Shown here: positions 1 to 7,308 of the stretch, piece after piece | Layout: every line of letters starts with the position of its first letter | Numbering within the stretch: position 1 is the stretch's first letter | NCBI GenBank assembly: GCA_902555665.1 | Contig: CACDTF010000010.1 | Span: forward strand, 1-33,798 | DNA from: an uncultured Pelagibacteraceae bacterium | Lineage (GTDB): Bacteria; Pseudomonadota; Alphaproteobacteria; Pelagibacterales; Pelagibacteraceae | Direction: 5' to 3' | DNA length: 33,798 bases | Notes under the pieces: model-generated | The model's input: only the letters and a program-made list of their open reading frames with translations | Database searches by the model: none | Told to the model about the DNA's origin: nothing | Position numbers and translations under genes: made by a program

Positions 1-2207
1 CCTGTTAAAGGGTCAACAACCATCATCACTGTTCCTTTAGCTGCCTTAAATGGTCTTGCGTCATATTTGTTAACAGAATCACTTATAAAACTTTTGAATA
101 TTGGCAAAGCAGTTTTAGATCCTGTTTCATATTTTCCTAATGGAACAGGATTATCAGAGCCAACATAAACTCCTACTAGTAAATTAGAGGTAAAACCTAT
201 AAACCACGTATCTGTATTATTATTTGTCGTTCCAGTTTTACCTGCAATATTTAAATTTAAGTCTTTTAGTTTTTTAGCTGTACCCCTTTTAACAACTCCT
301 TCTAATATTGATGTCATTTGAAAAGCTGTTTCTGGAGAAAAAATTTGTGCATAGTTGTTTTTAATTTGTGGATAATCGCTAGTTAAATAAGAAATTTGAT
401 CACAATTAATACATTTTCTTCTATCGTTGTTAAAAATAGTGTTTCCTTCACTGTCTTGAATTCTATCTATAAGTATTGGTTCAACAAGTTTTCCTCCATT
501 AACAAAAACTGAATAGGCAGACGTAAGTTTTAATAAAGTAGTTTCTGCAGATCCCAAAGATATGGATAAAAGCTCCTCTGGATTGTCATAAATTTTTAAT
601 GCTTTGGAAAAATCAACTATTTTCTCCATACCAAGATTTTGGGCTATTCTTACTGTCATTAAATTTCTAGATTTCTCCAAACCAACTCTTAAAGTTGAAG
701 GTCCATAAAATTTTTTTCCATAATTTTCTGGTTTCCACATTTTTAAATCATCTCCTTGATCTAACACTATTGGTGCATCTAATACCAATGAGGTCGGTGT
801 AAATTTATTCTCTAAAGCTAATGCATAAATAAATGGTTTAAAAGCTGATCCAGGCTGTCTTTTAGCCTGAGTTGCTCTGTTAAACTCACTTTGCTTAAAA
901 CTAAATCCGCCACTTAATGCTAAAACTCTTCCAGTAAATGGGTCCATCACAACAATTCCTCCATTCACCTTAGGTAATTGTTTTAAATTAAAAATATTTC
1001 CATTAATTTTTTTAACATAAATAACATCACCAGGTTTTAATAACTTATTAAATTCTTTCTTTGTCCAAGAAATACTCTGATATTCTATAACACCTTTGAT
1101 ATTATCTTCTGTTTCTATTTCTACTGAAAATTTATTTATTTTTTTAACTATTGCTAATTTCCAATTAATTGAATTTTCTAATTTATATTTTTCTAAATTT
1201 TTTTTCCATTCTGAATTATAAACCTTATTAGTAAGTGGTCCTCTCCATCCCTTTCTTTTATCATATTCTATCAGACCGTCTCGTAGAGATTTTGTAGCAA
1301 TTGTTTGTAAATTTAAATCTATAGGGGTATTTATATTAAAGCCTTGTTTGTAAACTTTATCATAGCTCAAAGTTTCAATTACACTCTTTCTCACATCTTC
1401 AATAAAATACTGAGCATCTTCTAAATAGATTTTTTTATTTTTTTTTAAAGCTATTTCCTTATTTGTTAGTTTTTCATACCATTCTAATTTTAAATAATTG
1501 TTTTCTAATAAATTTTTTAAAACTAAATTTCTTCTAAATTTTGCTACATCTGGATCTCTATAAGGATTATATCTACTAGGTGCTTTTGGCAAAGCCGCTA
1601 ACAAAGCAGCTTCTGAGTAATTTAAATCTTTAATAGATTTATCAAAATATTCTAAGCTTGCGGCAGCTACACCATATGCTCCACTTCCTAGATAAATTTG
1701 GTTCAGATAAAGTTCTAGAATTCTTTCTTTAGATAAAACTCTCTCTATTCTAAAGGCTAGAATTGCTTCCTTAATTTTCCTATTTAAACTTACTTCATTT
1801 GTTAGTAAAAAGTTTTTTGCAACCTGTTGGGTAATTGTAGATGCCCCTTCCAACCTTTTAGATGATAAAATATTTGAAATATTATTTATTACAGCTCTAA
1901 TAACACCTTTAGCATCAACACCTGGATGTTTAAAAAAATTTTTATCTTCAGCAGATAAAAAAGCGTTAATTACATTTTTTGGTATTGAATTAAATGGAAC
2001 AAATATTCTTTTTTCTTTTGAAAAATCTGCTACCAAATCACCATTACCAGAGTAAACTTTGCTTGAAACTGAGGGTTTAAAATTTTTTAAAAATTTATAA
2101 TCAGGCAAGTCATTAGAATATGACCATAATATACTTATAATCAAAACACCTGATAAAAGAATAAGAGATGACAGTAAAATAAAGATATTTTTTAAAAATT
2201 TATTCAT
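1..2207 (-). CDS. mrcA: Penicillin-binding protein 1A, bifunctional (3' end cut by window edge)
   Basis: Class A penicillin-binding protein that polymerises glycan strands and cross-links peptides of peptidoglycan in the periplasm. The ATG at 2205-2207 opens a reading frame of 735 codons that runs off the left edge without a stop. An N-terminal membrane anchor (about residues 5-28) is followed by a family GT51 glycosyltransferase domain with the catalytic motif EDKNFFKH (Glu87) and the conserved GASTITQQVAKN stretch. The transpeptidase domain has SAFK (Ser454, SxxK), SRN (Ser513) and KTGT (Lys657). The last readable residues, DPLTG, resemble the segment near the C-terminus of PBP1A, so probably only a few tens of residues are missing. 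It is transcribed away from rne across a 102-base gap. Family call very secure; the symbol follows the usual PBP1A name (mrcA/ponA). Confidence 0.95.
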   Translation of the reverse strand, partial: MNKFLKNIFILLSSLILLSGVLIISILWSYSNDLPDYKFLKNFKPSVSSKVYSGNGDLVADFSKEKRIFVPFNSIPKNVINAFLSAEDKNFFKHPGVDAKGVIRAVINNISNILSSKRLEGASTITQQVAKNFLLTNEVSLNRKIKEAILAFRIERVLSKERILELYLNQIYLGSGAYGVAAASLEYFDKSIKDLNYSEAALLAALPKAPSRYNPYRDPDVAKFRRNLVLKNLLENNYLKLEWYEKLTNKEIALKKNKKIYLEDAQYFIEDVRKSVIETLSYDKVYKQGFNINTPIDLNLQTIATKSLRDGLIEYDKRKGWRGPLTNKVYNSEWKKNLEKYKLENSINWKLAIVKKINKFSVEIETEDNIKGVIEYQSISWTKKEFNKLLKPGDVIYVKKINGNIFNLKQLPKVNGGIVVMDPFTGRVLALSGGFSFKQSEFNRATQAKRQPGSAFKPFIYALALENKFTPTSLVLDAPIVLDQGDDLKMWKPENYGKKFYGPSTLRVGLEKSRNLMTVRIAQNLGMEKIVDFSKALKIYDNPEELLSISLGSAETTLLKLTSAYSVFVNGGKLVEPILIDRIQDSEGNTIFNNDRRKCINCDQISYLTSDYPQIKNNYAQIFSPETAFQMTSILEGVVKRGTAKKLKDLNLNIAGKTGTTNNNTDTWFIGFTSNLLVGVYVGSDNPVPLGKYETGSKTALPIFKSFISDSVNKYDARPFKAAKGTVMMVVDPLT

Positions 2208-2216
2208 TTTAATTCC

Positions 2217-2222
2217 ATTATA
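2217..2222 (-). promoter_or_regulatory. Candidate -10 element for mrcA
   Basis: On the minus strand this hexamer reads TATAAT, the exact sigma-70 consensus -10 box. No good -35 box lies 16-18 bases upstream; a TTGCCA at 2244-2249 is 21 bases away, too far. If used, transcription would begin around 2210, giving mrcA almost no 5' leader. The assignment is inference from sequence alone. Confidence 0.4.
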
Positions 2223-2254
2223 TCTTGGAATTTGTTAAAGATATGGCAAATGAA

Positions 2255-2284
2255 TTGAACAAAATTTTAAATAAACATTATTAT
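2255..2284 (+). promoter_or_regulatory. Candidate sigma-70 promoter for rne
   Basis: TTGAAC at 2255-2260 (4 of 6 matches to TTGACA) and TATTAT at 2279-2284 (5 of 6 to TATAAT) are separated by 18 bases. Predicted start of transcription is near 2291, about 19 bases before the rne ATG. It lies in the only sizeable gap between the divergent mrcA and rne. In DNA this A+T-rich, chance matches are common, so confidence is moderate. Confidence 0.45.
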
Positions 2285-2309
2285 AAATGAATACAACAAT
2301 CAAAAAATT

Positions 2310-4094
2310 ATGGAAAAAAATTTATACATTGATGCTTCGCATCCAAATGAAACTAGAGTTGTGCTTAAATCAGGGGAAAATATTGAAGACTACGAATACG
2401 AAGGAATTAAGAACAACTTAATAAAAAATAACATTTATCTAGGTAGAGTAAGTAGAATAGAACCTTCTTTACAGGCTGCTTTCATTGATTTTGGAAGAGA
2501 AAGGCATGGATTTCTATCGTTTAATGATATTCAATCCGATTATTATCAAATACCTAAAGCTGATTTAGAAAAAATTAAAAAAGAAGAAGAAAAAGCTAGA
2601 GAAGAACTCTCAAAAGAGGTGGAAGCCAAAGAAAATGAAAACATTGCAGAGGGTAAATTAGAACTAGATGATCCTATTGAAAAAGAAATTGAAACTCATA
2701 AAGATGAAGAAAATTTAAATGAGCCAAATGAAAAAAAGAAAGAATCTAAGTTTAAATTTAAAAAGTATAAAATTCAAGAGGTTATAAAACCTAACCAGGT
2801 AATCCTTGTTCAGGTTTTAAAAGATGAAAGAGGTCAAAAAGGTGCAGCGCTTAGCACTTTTATTTCTATAGCAGGAAAATATATAGTATTAATGCCGAAC
2901 ACTCCTAAAGGTGGTGGTATATCAAGAAAAATATTCAATCCATCAGAAAGAAAAAAAATAAGGACTATATTAAATGAAATAGAAATACCGCGAGAGATGG
3001 GTTTGATTGTTAGAACAGCTGGAAGCAATAAAACAAAGAATGAAATAAATAATGATTTAACAACTTTAATTAATACTTGGGGTCAAATAAAAGAAAATGC
3101 AATCAATTCAATTGCTCCATCATTAATCCATCAAGAAAGCGAAATAATCAAAAGAACTTTAAGAGATATGTTTGATGAAGATACTAAAAATATAATTGTT
3201 GAAGGAAATGAGGGTTATAAAAAAGCTCAATCATTTATGAAAACAATGATGCCATCAAGCTTAAAAAAAATAAAAAAATATAGAGGTAAAGTTCCTTTGT
3301 TTATTCAAGAAAATATAGAACAAAAATTAAATCAAATTTTTGACTCAGAAATTAAACTTAAATCTGGTGGCTATCTGGTAATAAACCCTACTGAGGCTCT
3401 AGTTTCTATTGATATCAATTCAGGGAGCTCAATCAAAGGCAAAAATGTAGAGAGTACGGCCCTTGATACAAATATTGAAGCAGCTGAGGAAATTGCAAGA
3501 CAAATTAAAATAAGAGATTTATCTGGTCTCATCATTATTGATTTTATTGATATGCTAAGCTATGGAAATAGAAGATTAGTAGAGCGAAAACTGAAAGAAA
3601 AATGCCGAACTGATAGAGCAAGGATTCAAATAGGTAGAATAAGCAACTTTGGTCTTCTGGAAATGTCTAGGCAAAGATTGAGAGAGAGTGCAATTAAGTG
3701 GAAAGTTACTTTAACAGATGAGTCTTTTGCACAAAAAATTCTGAAAATTGTAGAACTTAAAGCAATAATTAATAAAGCAAAATTTGTTGAATTAAAGGTT
3801 TGCGATAAGATTTCTGATTTTCTAAAAGAAAATTTTGTAAATGATCTAACTTATTTTGAAAAAAAAAATAAAATGACAATTGATATTATAAGTGACAACT
3901 CATTGATAATACCTGAATATATAATAAATTTTCAAAATAAATCTAAAAAGACAATTGAGTTAGTTGAGTATTTTGAAAAATTAAAAAATCTAGATATTCA
4001 AAGTAAAGAAAATAAATTTTCTGAAAAGAAAGAAAATAAAAAAATAATTAAAAAAATTTATAAAAAAAAGAGATATTATAAAAAAACTAAATAA
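2310..4094 (+). CDS. rne: Ribonuclease E/G catalytic protein, zinc-link motif absent
   Basis: Endoribonuclease for mRNA turnover and rRNA/tRNA processing. The N-terminal S1 domain (about residues 36-82, resuming near 153) is split by a strongly charged Glu/Lys insert at roughly 83-152. Magnesium-binding aspartates are Asp368 in SIDINSGS and Asp411 in IIIDFIDM, 43 residues apart as in E. coli RNase E (303 and 346). The conserved EMSRQRL (451-457) is present, but the CPxCxGxG zinc-link that normally follows it to join subunits is replaced by RESAIKWKVTLTDES with no cysteine. At 594 residues it lacks the long degradosome scaffold of E. coli RNase E and ends in a Lys-rich tail. The last 8 bases overlap the convergent thiG. 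Whether to call it RNase E or RNase G is uncertain; the insert favours RNase E. Confidence 0.9.
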   Translation: MEKNLYIDASHPNETRVVLKSGENIEDYEYEGIKNNLIKNNIYLGRVSRIEPSLQAAFIDFGRERHGFLSFNDIQSDYYQIPKADLEKIKKEEEKAREELSKEVEAKENENIAEGKLELDDPIEKEIETHKDEENLNEPNEKKKESKFKFKKYKIQEVIKPNQVILVQVLKDERGQKGAALSTFISIAGKYIVLMPNTPKGGGISRKIFNPSERKKIRTILNEIEIPREMGLIVRTAGSNKTKNEINNDLTTLINTWGQIKENAINSIAPSLIHQESEIIKRTLRDMFDEDTKNIIVEGNEGYKKAQSFMKTMMPSSLKKIKKYRGKVPLFIQENIEQKLNQIFDSEIKLKSGGYLVINPTEALVSIDINSGSSIKGKNVESTALDTNIEAAEEIARQIKIRDLSGLIIIDFIDMLSYGNRRLVERKLKEKCRTDRARIQIGRISNFGLLEMSRQRLRESAIKWKVTLTDESFAQKILKIVELKAIINKAKFVELKVCDKISDFLKENFVNDLTYFEKKNKMTIDIISDNSLIIPEYIINFQNKSKKTIELVEYFEKLKNLDIQSKENKFSEKKENKKIIKKIYKKKRYYKKTK

Positions 4095-4860
4095 TTCCTT
4101 TTGATGGAGAGGATGGATTACCCATTAAAATTTTATCTATTCTTCCAGATTTATAAGATTGTCTTCCAGAAATGACTGCATTTTTAAATGCAAGAGCCAT
4201 TTCAAAAGGATTTTTTGCTTTTGCTATTGCAGTGTTAACAAGTACTCCATCGCATCCTAGCTCCATTGCAATTGTTGCATCAGAAGCCTGTCCTAATCCA
4301 GCATCTATAATTAAAGGAAGTTTGGTTTGTTTTCTGATGATTTGAATATTGATTTTGTTTTGTATTCCTAAGCCTGATCCTATTGGCGCAGCTAAAGGCA
4401 TAATTGCATCAGCTCCTGAATTTTCCAGACGCTTAGCCATTAAAGGATCATCGTTACAATATACCATTACTCTAAATCCCTCTTTAGCTAAAACTTCTGT
4501 TGATTTTAAAGTTTCAATCATTTCAGGAAATAAGTTTTTTTTATCTCCCAAAACTTCTAATTTAACTAATTTCCACCCACCTATCTCTCTAGCTAGTCTT
4601 AAAGTTCGCAAAGCTTCTTTTGAATTAAAACATCCAGCAGTATTAGGTAAATAAGTAATTTTTTTTGGATCAATATAATCCATGAGCAAAGGCTTTTTTT
4701 TATCTGAAATATTAACCCTTCTTACAGCGACTGTGACTATATCCGCTCCTGAAAGTTTAATTGCTTTTGCACACTCAGACATACTTTTATATTTTCCCGT
4801 TCCAACAATTAATCTGGAATTAAATTTTTTACCTGCAATAATTAGACTATCTTTTTTCAA
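4087..4860 (-). CDS. thiG: Thiazole synthase ThiG
   Basis: Forms the thiazole phosphate ring of thiamine from deoxyxylulose phosphate, a glycine-derived imine and sulfur delivered by ThiS thiocarboxylate; cytoplasmic TIM barrel. Visible hallmarks: SRLIVGTGKY near the N-terminus, the VKLEVLGD strand with the Schiff-base lysine, the phosphate-binding PIGSGLGI and DAGLGQASDA, and GVLVNTAIA. I place the start at the TTG at 4858-4860 (257 residues) because GGAGGT at 4868-4873 on the minus strand sits 7 bases upstream. A TTG at 4875 in the same frame would add five residues but has no such site. thiS ends at 4862, so the two genes are translationally close. The stop codon lies inside the end of the convergent rne. 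Confidence 0.95.
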   Translation of the reverse strand: MKKDSLIIAGKKFNSRLIVGTGKYKSMSECAKAIKLSGADIVTVAVRRVNISDKKKPLLMDYIDPKKITYLPNTAGCFNSKEALRTLRLAREIGGWKLVKLEVLGDKKNLFPEMIETLKSTEVLAKEGFRVMVYCNDDPLMAKRLENSGADAIMPLAAPIGSGLGIQNKINIQIIRKQTKLPLIIDAGLGQASDATIAMELGCDGVLVNTAIAKAKNPFEMALAFKNAVISGRQSYKSGRIDKILMGNPSSPSKGII

Positions 4861-4861
4861 A

Positions 4862-5080
4862 TTAACCACCTCCAATAAAATGAACTATTTCAATTTTATC
4901 ATTTTTATTTAATTTTATTTTATTAATTTTTTTTTTATCTATTATTTCCTCATTAAGCTCAATTGCTACTTTATTTAATGGTATTTTTAGATTTTTTAAC
5001 ACCATAGAGAGATTAGAATCTTGAATTATAGATTTGATTTTACCATTTATTTTGATTTTTATTTTTTTTATTTTTTTCAT
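4862..5080 (-). CDS. thiS: Sulfur carrier protein ThiS
   Basis: Small ubiquitin-fold sulfur carrier (72 residues) whose C-terminal glycine is adenylated and thiocarboxylated, then passes sulfur to ThiG. The protein ends in HFIGGG, matching the required Gly-Gly terminus. The start is the ATG at 5078-5080, giving MKKIKKIKIKING. The frame stays open further upstream, but that extension (43 residues) would run antisense through aroQ, does not look like ThiS, and makes the protein too long. It sits directly upstream of thiG and starts only 16 bases from the divergent aroQ start. No ThiF, ThiO or ThiE gene is visible beside it. Confidence 0.93.
   Translation of the reverse strand: MKKIKKIKIKINGKIKSIIQDSNLSMVLKNLKIPLNKVAIELNEEIIDKKKINKIKLNKNDKIEIVHFIGGG
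4868..4873 (-). promoter_or_regulatory. Shine-Dalgarno site for thiG inside the thiS Gly-Gly codons
   Basis: The minus strand reads GGAGGT here, 7 bases before the TTG at 4860. These bases also encode the C-terminal glycines of ThiS, the chemically active end of the carrier. It is one of few strong ribosome binding sites in the window and decides the thiG start. Confidence 0.7.
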
Positions 5081-5096
5081 CGTATATAAGTGCTGA

Positions 5097-5546
5097 ATGA
5101 ATAATAAAATAATTATTATTAACGGCCCAAATCTTAATCTATTAGGAGAAAGAGAACAATCACAATATGGATCAACTACATATGACCAACTTAAAGAAAA
5201 TTGTTCCAAAAAAGCAAAAGAAATTGGTATTGATGTTGAATTTGCTCAATCTAATGTTGAAGGAGACCTTGTTAACATTATTCAAGATGCTAGGAAAAAA
5301 TTTGATGGAATGATTATAAATGCTGCTGCATTTACTCATACCTCTGTAGCTATAAGAGATGCTCTAGATTTATTTAAAAAACCAATAATCGAGCTACATT
5401 TATCTAATATTTATAAAAGAGAAGAATTTAGACATAAATCACTTATAAGTGATGTGGTAACTGGAGGAATTTTTGGATTAGGTGCTGAAGGATATATTTT
5501 GGCCATAATTTCATTACAAAAGACTTTGCATAATGAAAATAGATAA
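5097..5546 (+). CDS. aroQ: 3-dehydroquinate dehydratase, type II
   Basis: Converts 3-dehydroquinate to 3-dehydroshikimate in the shikimate pathway; cytoplasmic, normally a dodecamer. At 149 residues it is the usual length. The signature GPNLNLLGERE is at 10-20, the catalytic tyrosine is Tyr24 in QYGS, NAAAFTHTS carries the substrate-binding asparagine, and the catalytic histidine is His101 in ELHLSN; FRHKS follows. It is the first gene of an aroQ-accB-accC run, a neighbour order common in alphaproteobacteria, and overlaps accB by 14 bases. Its start codon is 16 bases from that of thiS on the other strand, so its promoter must be very short or lie within thiS. Confidence 0.96.
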   Translation: MNNKIIIINGPNLNLLGEREQSQYGSTTYDQLKENCSKKAKEIGIDVEFAQSNVEGDLVNIIQDARKKFDGMIINAAAFTHTSVAIRDALDLFKKPIIELHLSNIYKREEFRHKSLISDVVTGGIFGLGAEGYILAIISLQKTLHNENR

Positions 5547-5967
5547 AAAAATAATTAAAGAATTAAGTGATTATTTAAAAGAATTTAATCTTACTGAAAT
5601 AGAGATAACTGAAAAGGATACAAAAATTAAAGTATCAAAAAATAATGTTTCAATAAGTAATCAACCTCAAGTTACTTCGTCCTCATCTCCTCTATCAAGT
5701 TCAGCACCTACTCAAACTCAAAATATTAAATCAGGAACTGAAATTACTTCACCTATAATTGGAACTGCCTATCATGCTCCAGAACCAGGTGCAAAAAAAT
5801 TTGTTGAGATTGGAAAAAAAATTAAAAAAGGTGATACAATAATGATTGTTGAGGCAATGAAAACCATGAATCATGTTCCTTCAACAGCAGATGGTGTAGT
5901 AAAAGAAATTTGTGTTGAAGACGGTCAACCTGTTGAATTTGGCCAAACAATTATTATCCTAGAATAA
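5533..5967 (+). CDS. accB: Acetyl-CoA carboxylase biotin carboxyl carrier protein
   Basis: Carries the biotin that shuttles carboxyl groups between biotin carboxylase (AccC) and the carboxyltransferase in the first committed step of fatty-acid synthesis. The biotinyl domain fills the C-terminal half; the modified residue is Lys110 in EAMKTMN (most homologues have EAMKxMN). Residues about 44-63 form a Ser/Thr/Gln/Pro-rich hinge in place of the usual Ala/Pro linker. 144 residues is a normal length. The start overlaps aroQ by 14 bases and accC begins 3 bases after the stop, so the three genes are almost certainly one transcript. Confidence 0.96.
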   Translation: MKIDKKIIKELSDYLKEFNLTEIEITEKDTKIKVSKNNVSISNQPQVTSSSSPLSSSAPTQTQNIKSGTEITSPIIGTAYHAPEPGAKKFVEIGKKIKKGDTIMIVEAMKTMNHVPSTADGVVKEICVEDGQPVEFGQTIIILE

Positions 5968-5970
5968 ATA

Positions 5971-7308
5971 ATGTTTAAAAAAATTTTAATTGCAAACCGT
6001 GGGGAAATTGCAGTTAGAATTATTAGAGCATGTAAAGAATGGGGAATATCTACAGTAGCCGTTCATTCAGATGTGGATAGAGAAAGTATGCATGTAAGAA
6101 TGGCTGATGAAAGCGTGTGTATTGGTTCTCATCAACCAGCAAATAGTTATTTAAATATTCCTGCTTTAATGTCAGCTATAGAGCTTACTAATGCTGACGC
6201 AGTACATCCCGGATATGGCTTTCTTTCTGAAAATGCAAACTTCGCAAAAATTTTAGAGGAGAATAAGATTACTTTTATAGGAGCCTCATCAAAACATATT
6301 GAAATGATGGGTGACAAAATCCAAGCAAAAAGAATAGCTAAAGAAAATGGATTACCTGTTATTGAAGGTTCTGAAGGCGGTGTAAAAGATGTTTCTGAAG
6401 CAAAAGAACTTTGTAAAAAAATTGGTTTTCCTGTTTTAATTAAGGCCTCAGGTGGAGGTGGAGGCAAAGGTATGAAAATAGTTTATAAGGAAGAAGAATT
6501 TGAAACATTGTTTTCAACCGCTAAATCTGAAGCACAAAAATACTTTGGTAATGATGAAGTCTATATTGAAAAATTTTTTCAAAATCCAAGACATATTGAG
6601 GTTCAAATATTAGCTGGAAAAAATAGAGCTGTTCACCTTCATGAAAGAGATTGTTCAATTCAAAGAAGACATCAAAAACTGATAGAGGAAACACCAAGTC
6701 CAGTTTTAAATGATGAAATAAGAAAAGATTTATTTGAAAGAACAGTAAAAATGGTAGCTAAAATAGGTTATATGGGAGCTGGAACAGTTGAGTTTATATA
6801 TGAAGATGGGAAATTTTATTTCCTTGAAATGAATACAAGAGTCCAAGTTGAACATCCGGTAACAGAAATGGTTACAGGTATCGATATAATCAAAGAACAA
6901 ATTTGGATTGCTTTTTCAGGAGAAACAGCTTTGAAACAAAGTGATATAAATCCTAGAGGACATGCAATTGAATGCAGAATAAATGCTGAGGATGCTAGTA
7001 AAAATTTTCAGCCTTCGCCTGGTATTATTACTATGTGTCATCAACCATCTGGTTTTAGAACAAGAGTAGATGGCGCAATATTTCAAGGATATAAGGTAAC
7101 ACCCTATTACGACAGTATGGTTTGTAAGTTAATTTGTCATGGAAGAAACAGATTAGAAGCAATTCAAAGAATGAATAGATCTTTGGATGAATTTGTAATT
7201 GAAGGAATAACTACAACAATTCCTCTACATAAAAAATTACTTAATCATAAAAAATTTATTAATTCAGATTTCAATGTTAGTTGGCTAGATAAAGATTCAA
7301 TTGTTTAA
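5971..7308 (+). CDS. accC: Biotin carboxylase subunit of acetyl-CoA carboxylase
   Basis: ATP-grasp enzyme that carboxylates the biotin on AccB using bicarbonate. The opening FKKILIANRGEIAVRIIRA is the family N-terminal signature; the glycine-rich ATP loop KASGGGGGKG is at 158-167, followed by HLHERDCSIQRRHQKLIEE and FLEMNTRVQVEHPVTE, which hold the metal- and bicarbonate-binding residues. 445 residues, full length. Its TAA at 7306-7308 overlaps the stop codon of the convergent DUF2155 gene. In many alphaproteobacteria aat follows accC; it does not here. Confidence 0.97.
   Translation: MFKKILIANRGEIAVRIIRACKEWGISTVAVHSDVDRESMHVRMADESVCIGSHQPANSYLNIPALMSAIELTNADAVHPGYGFLSENANFAKILEENKITFIGASSKHIEMMGDKIQAKRIAKENGLPVIEGSEGGVKDVSEAKELCKKIGFPVLIKASGGGGGKGMKIVYKEEEFETLFSTAKSEAQKYFGNDEVYIEKFFQNPRHIEVQILAGKNRAVHLHERDCSIQRRHQKLIEETPSPVLNDEIRKDLFERTVKMVAKIGYMGAGTVEFIYEDGKFYFLEMNTRVQVEHPVTEMVTGIDIIKEQIWIAFSGETALKQSDINPRGHAIECRINAEDASKNFQPSPGIITMCHQPSGFRTRVDGAIFQGYKVTPYYDSMVCKLICHGRNRLEAIQRMNRSLDEFVIEGITTTIPLHKKLLNHKKFINSDFNVSWLDKDSIV

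Noticed and set aside
4349..4912. Two plus-strand open frames opposite thiG and thiS
   Set aside because: Both are shadows of strongly conserved minus-strand genes, with no ribosome site or family resemblance.
4900..4945. Long T-rich runs that could be read as terminator tails
   Set aside because: They are lysine/isoleucine codons of thiS on the other strand and no stem precedes them. Similar A/T tracts occur throughout the coding DNA.
5081..5209. An open frame extending thiS by 43 residues upstream
   Set aside because: It runs antisense through the start of aroQ, shows no ThiS-like sequence, and the ATG at 5080 gives a protein of the right size.
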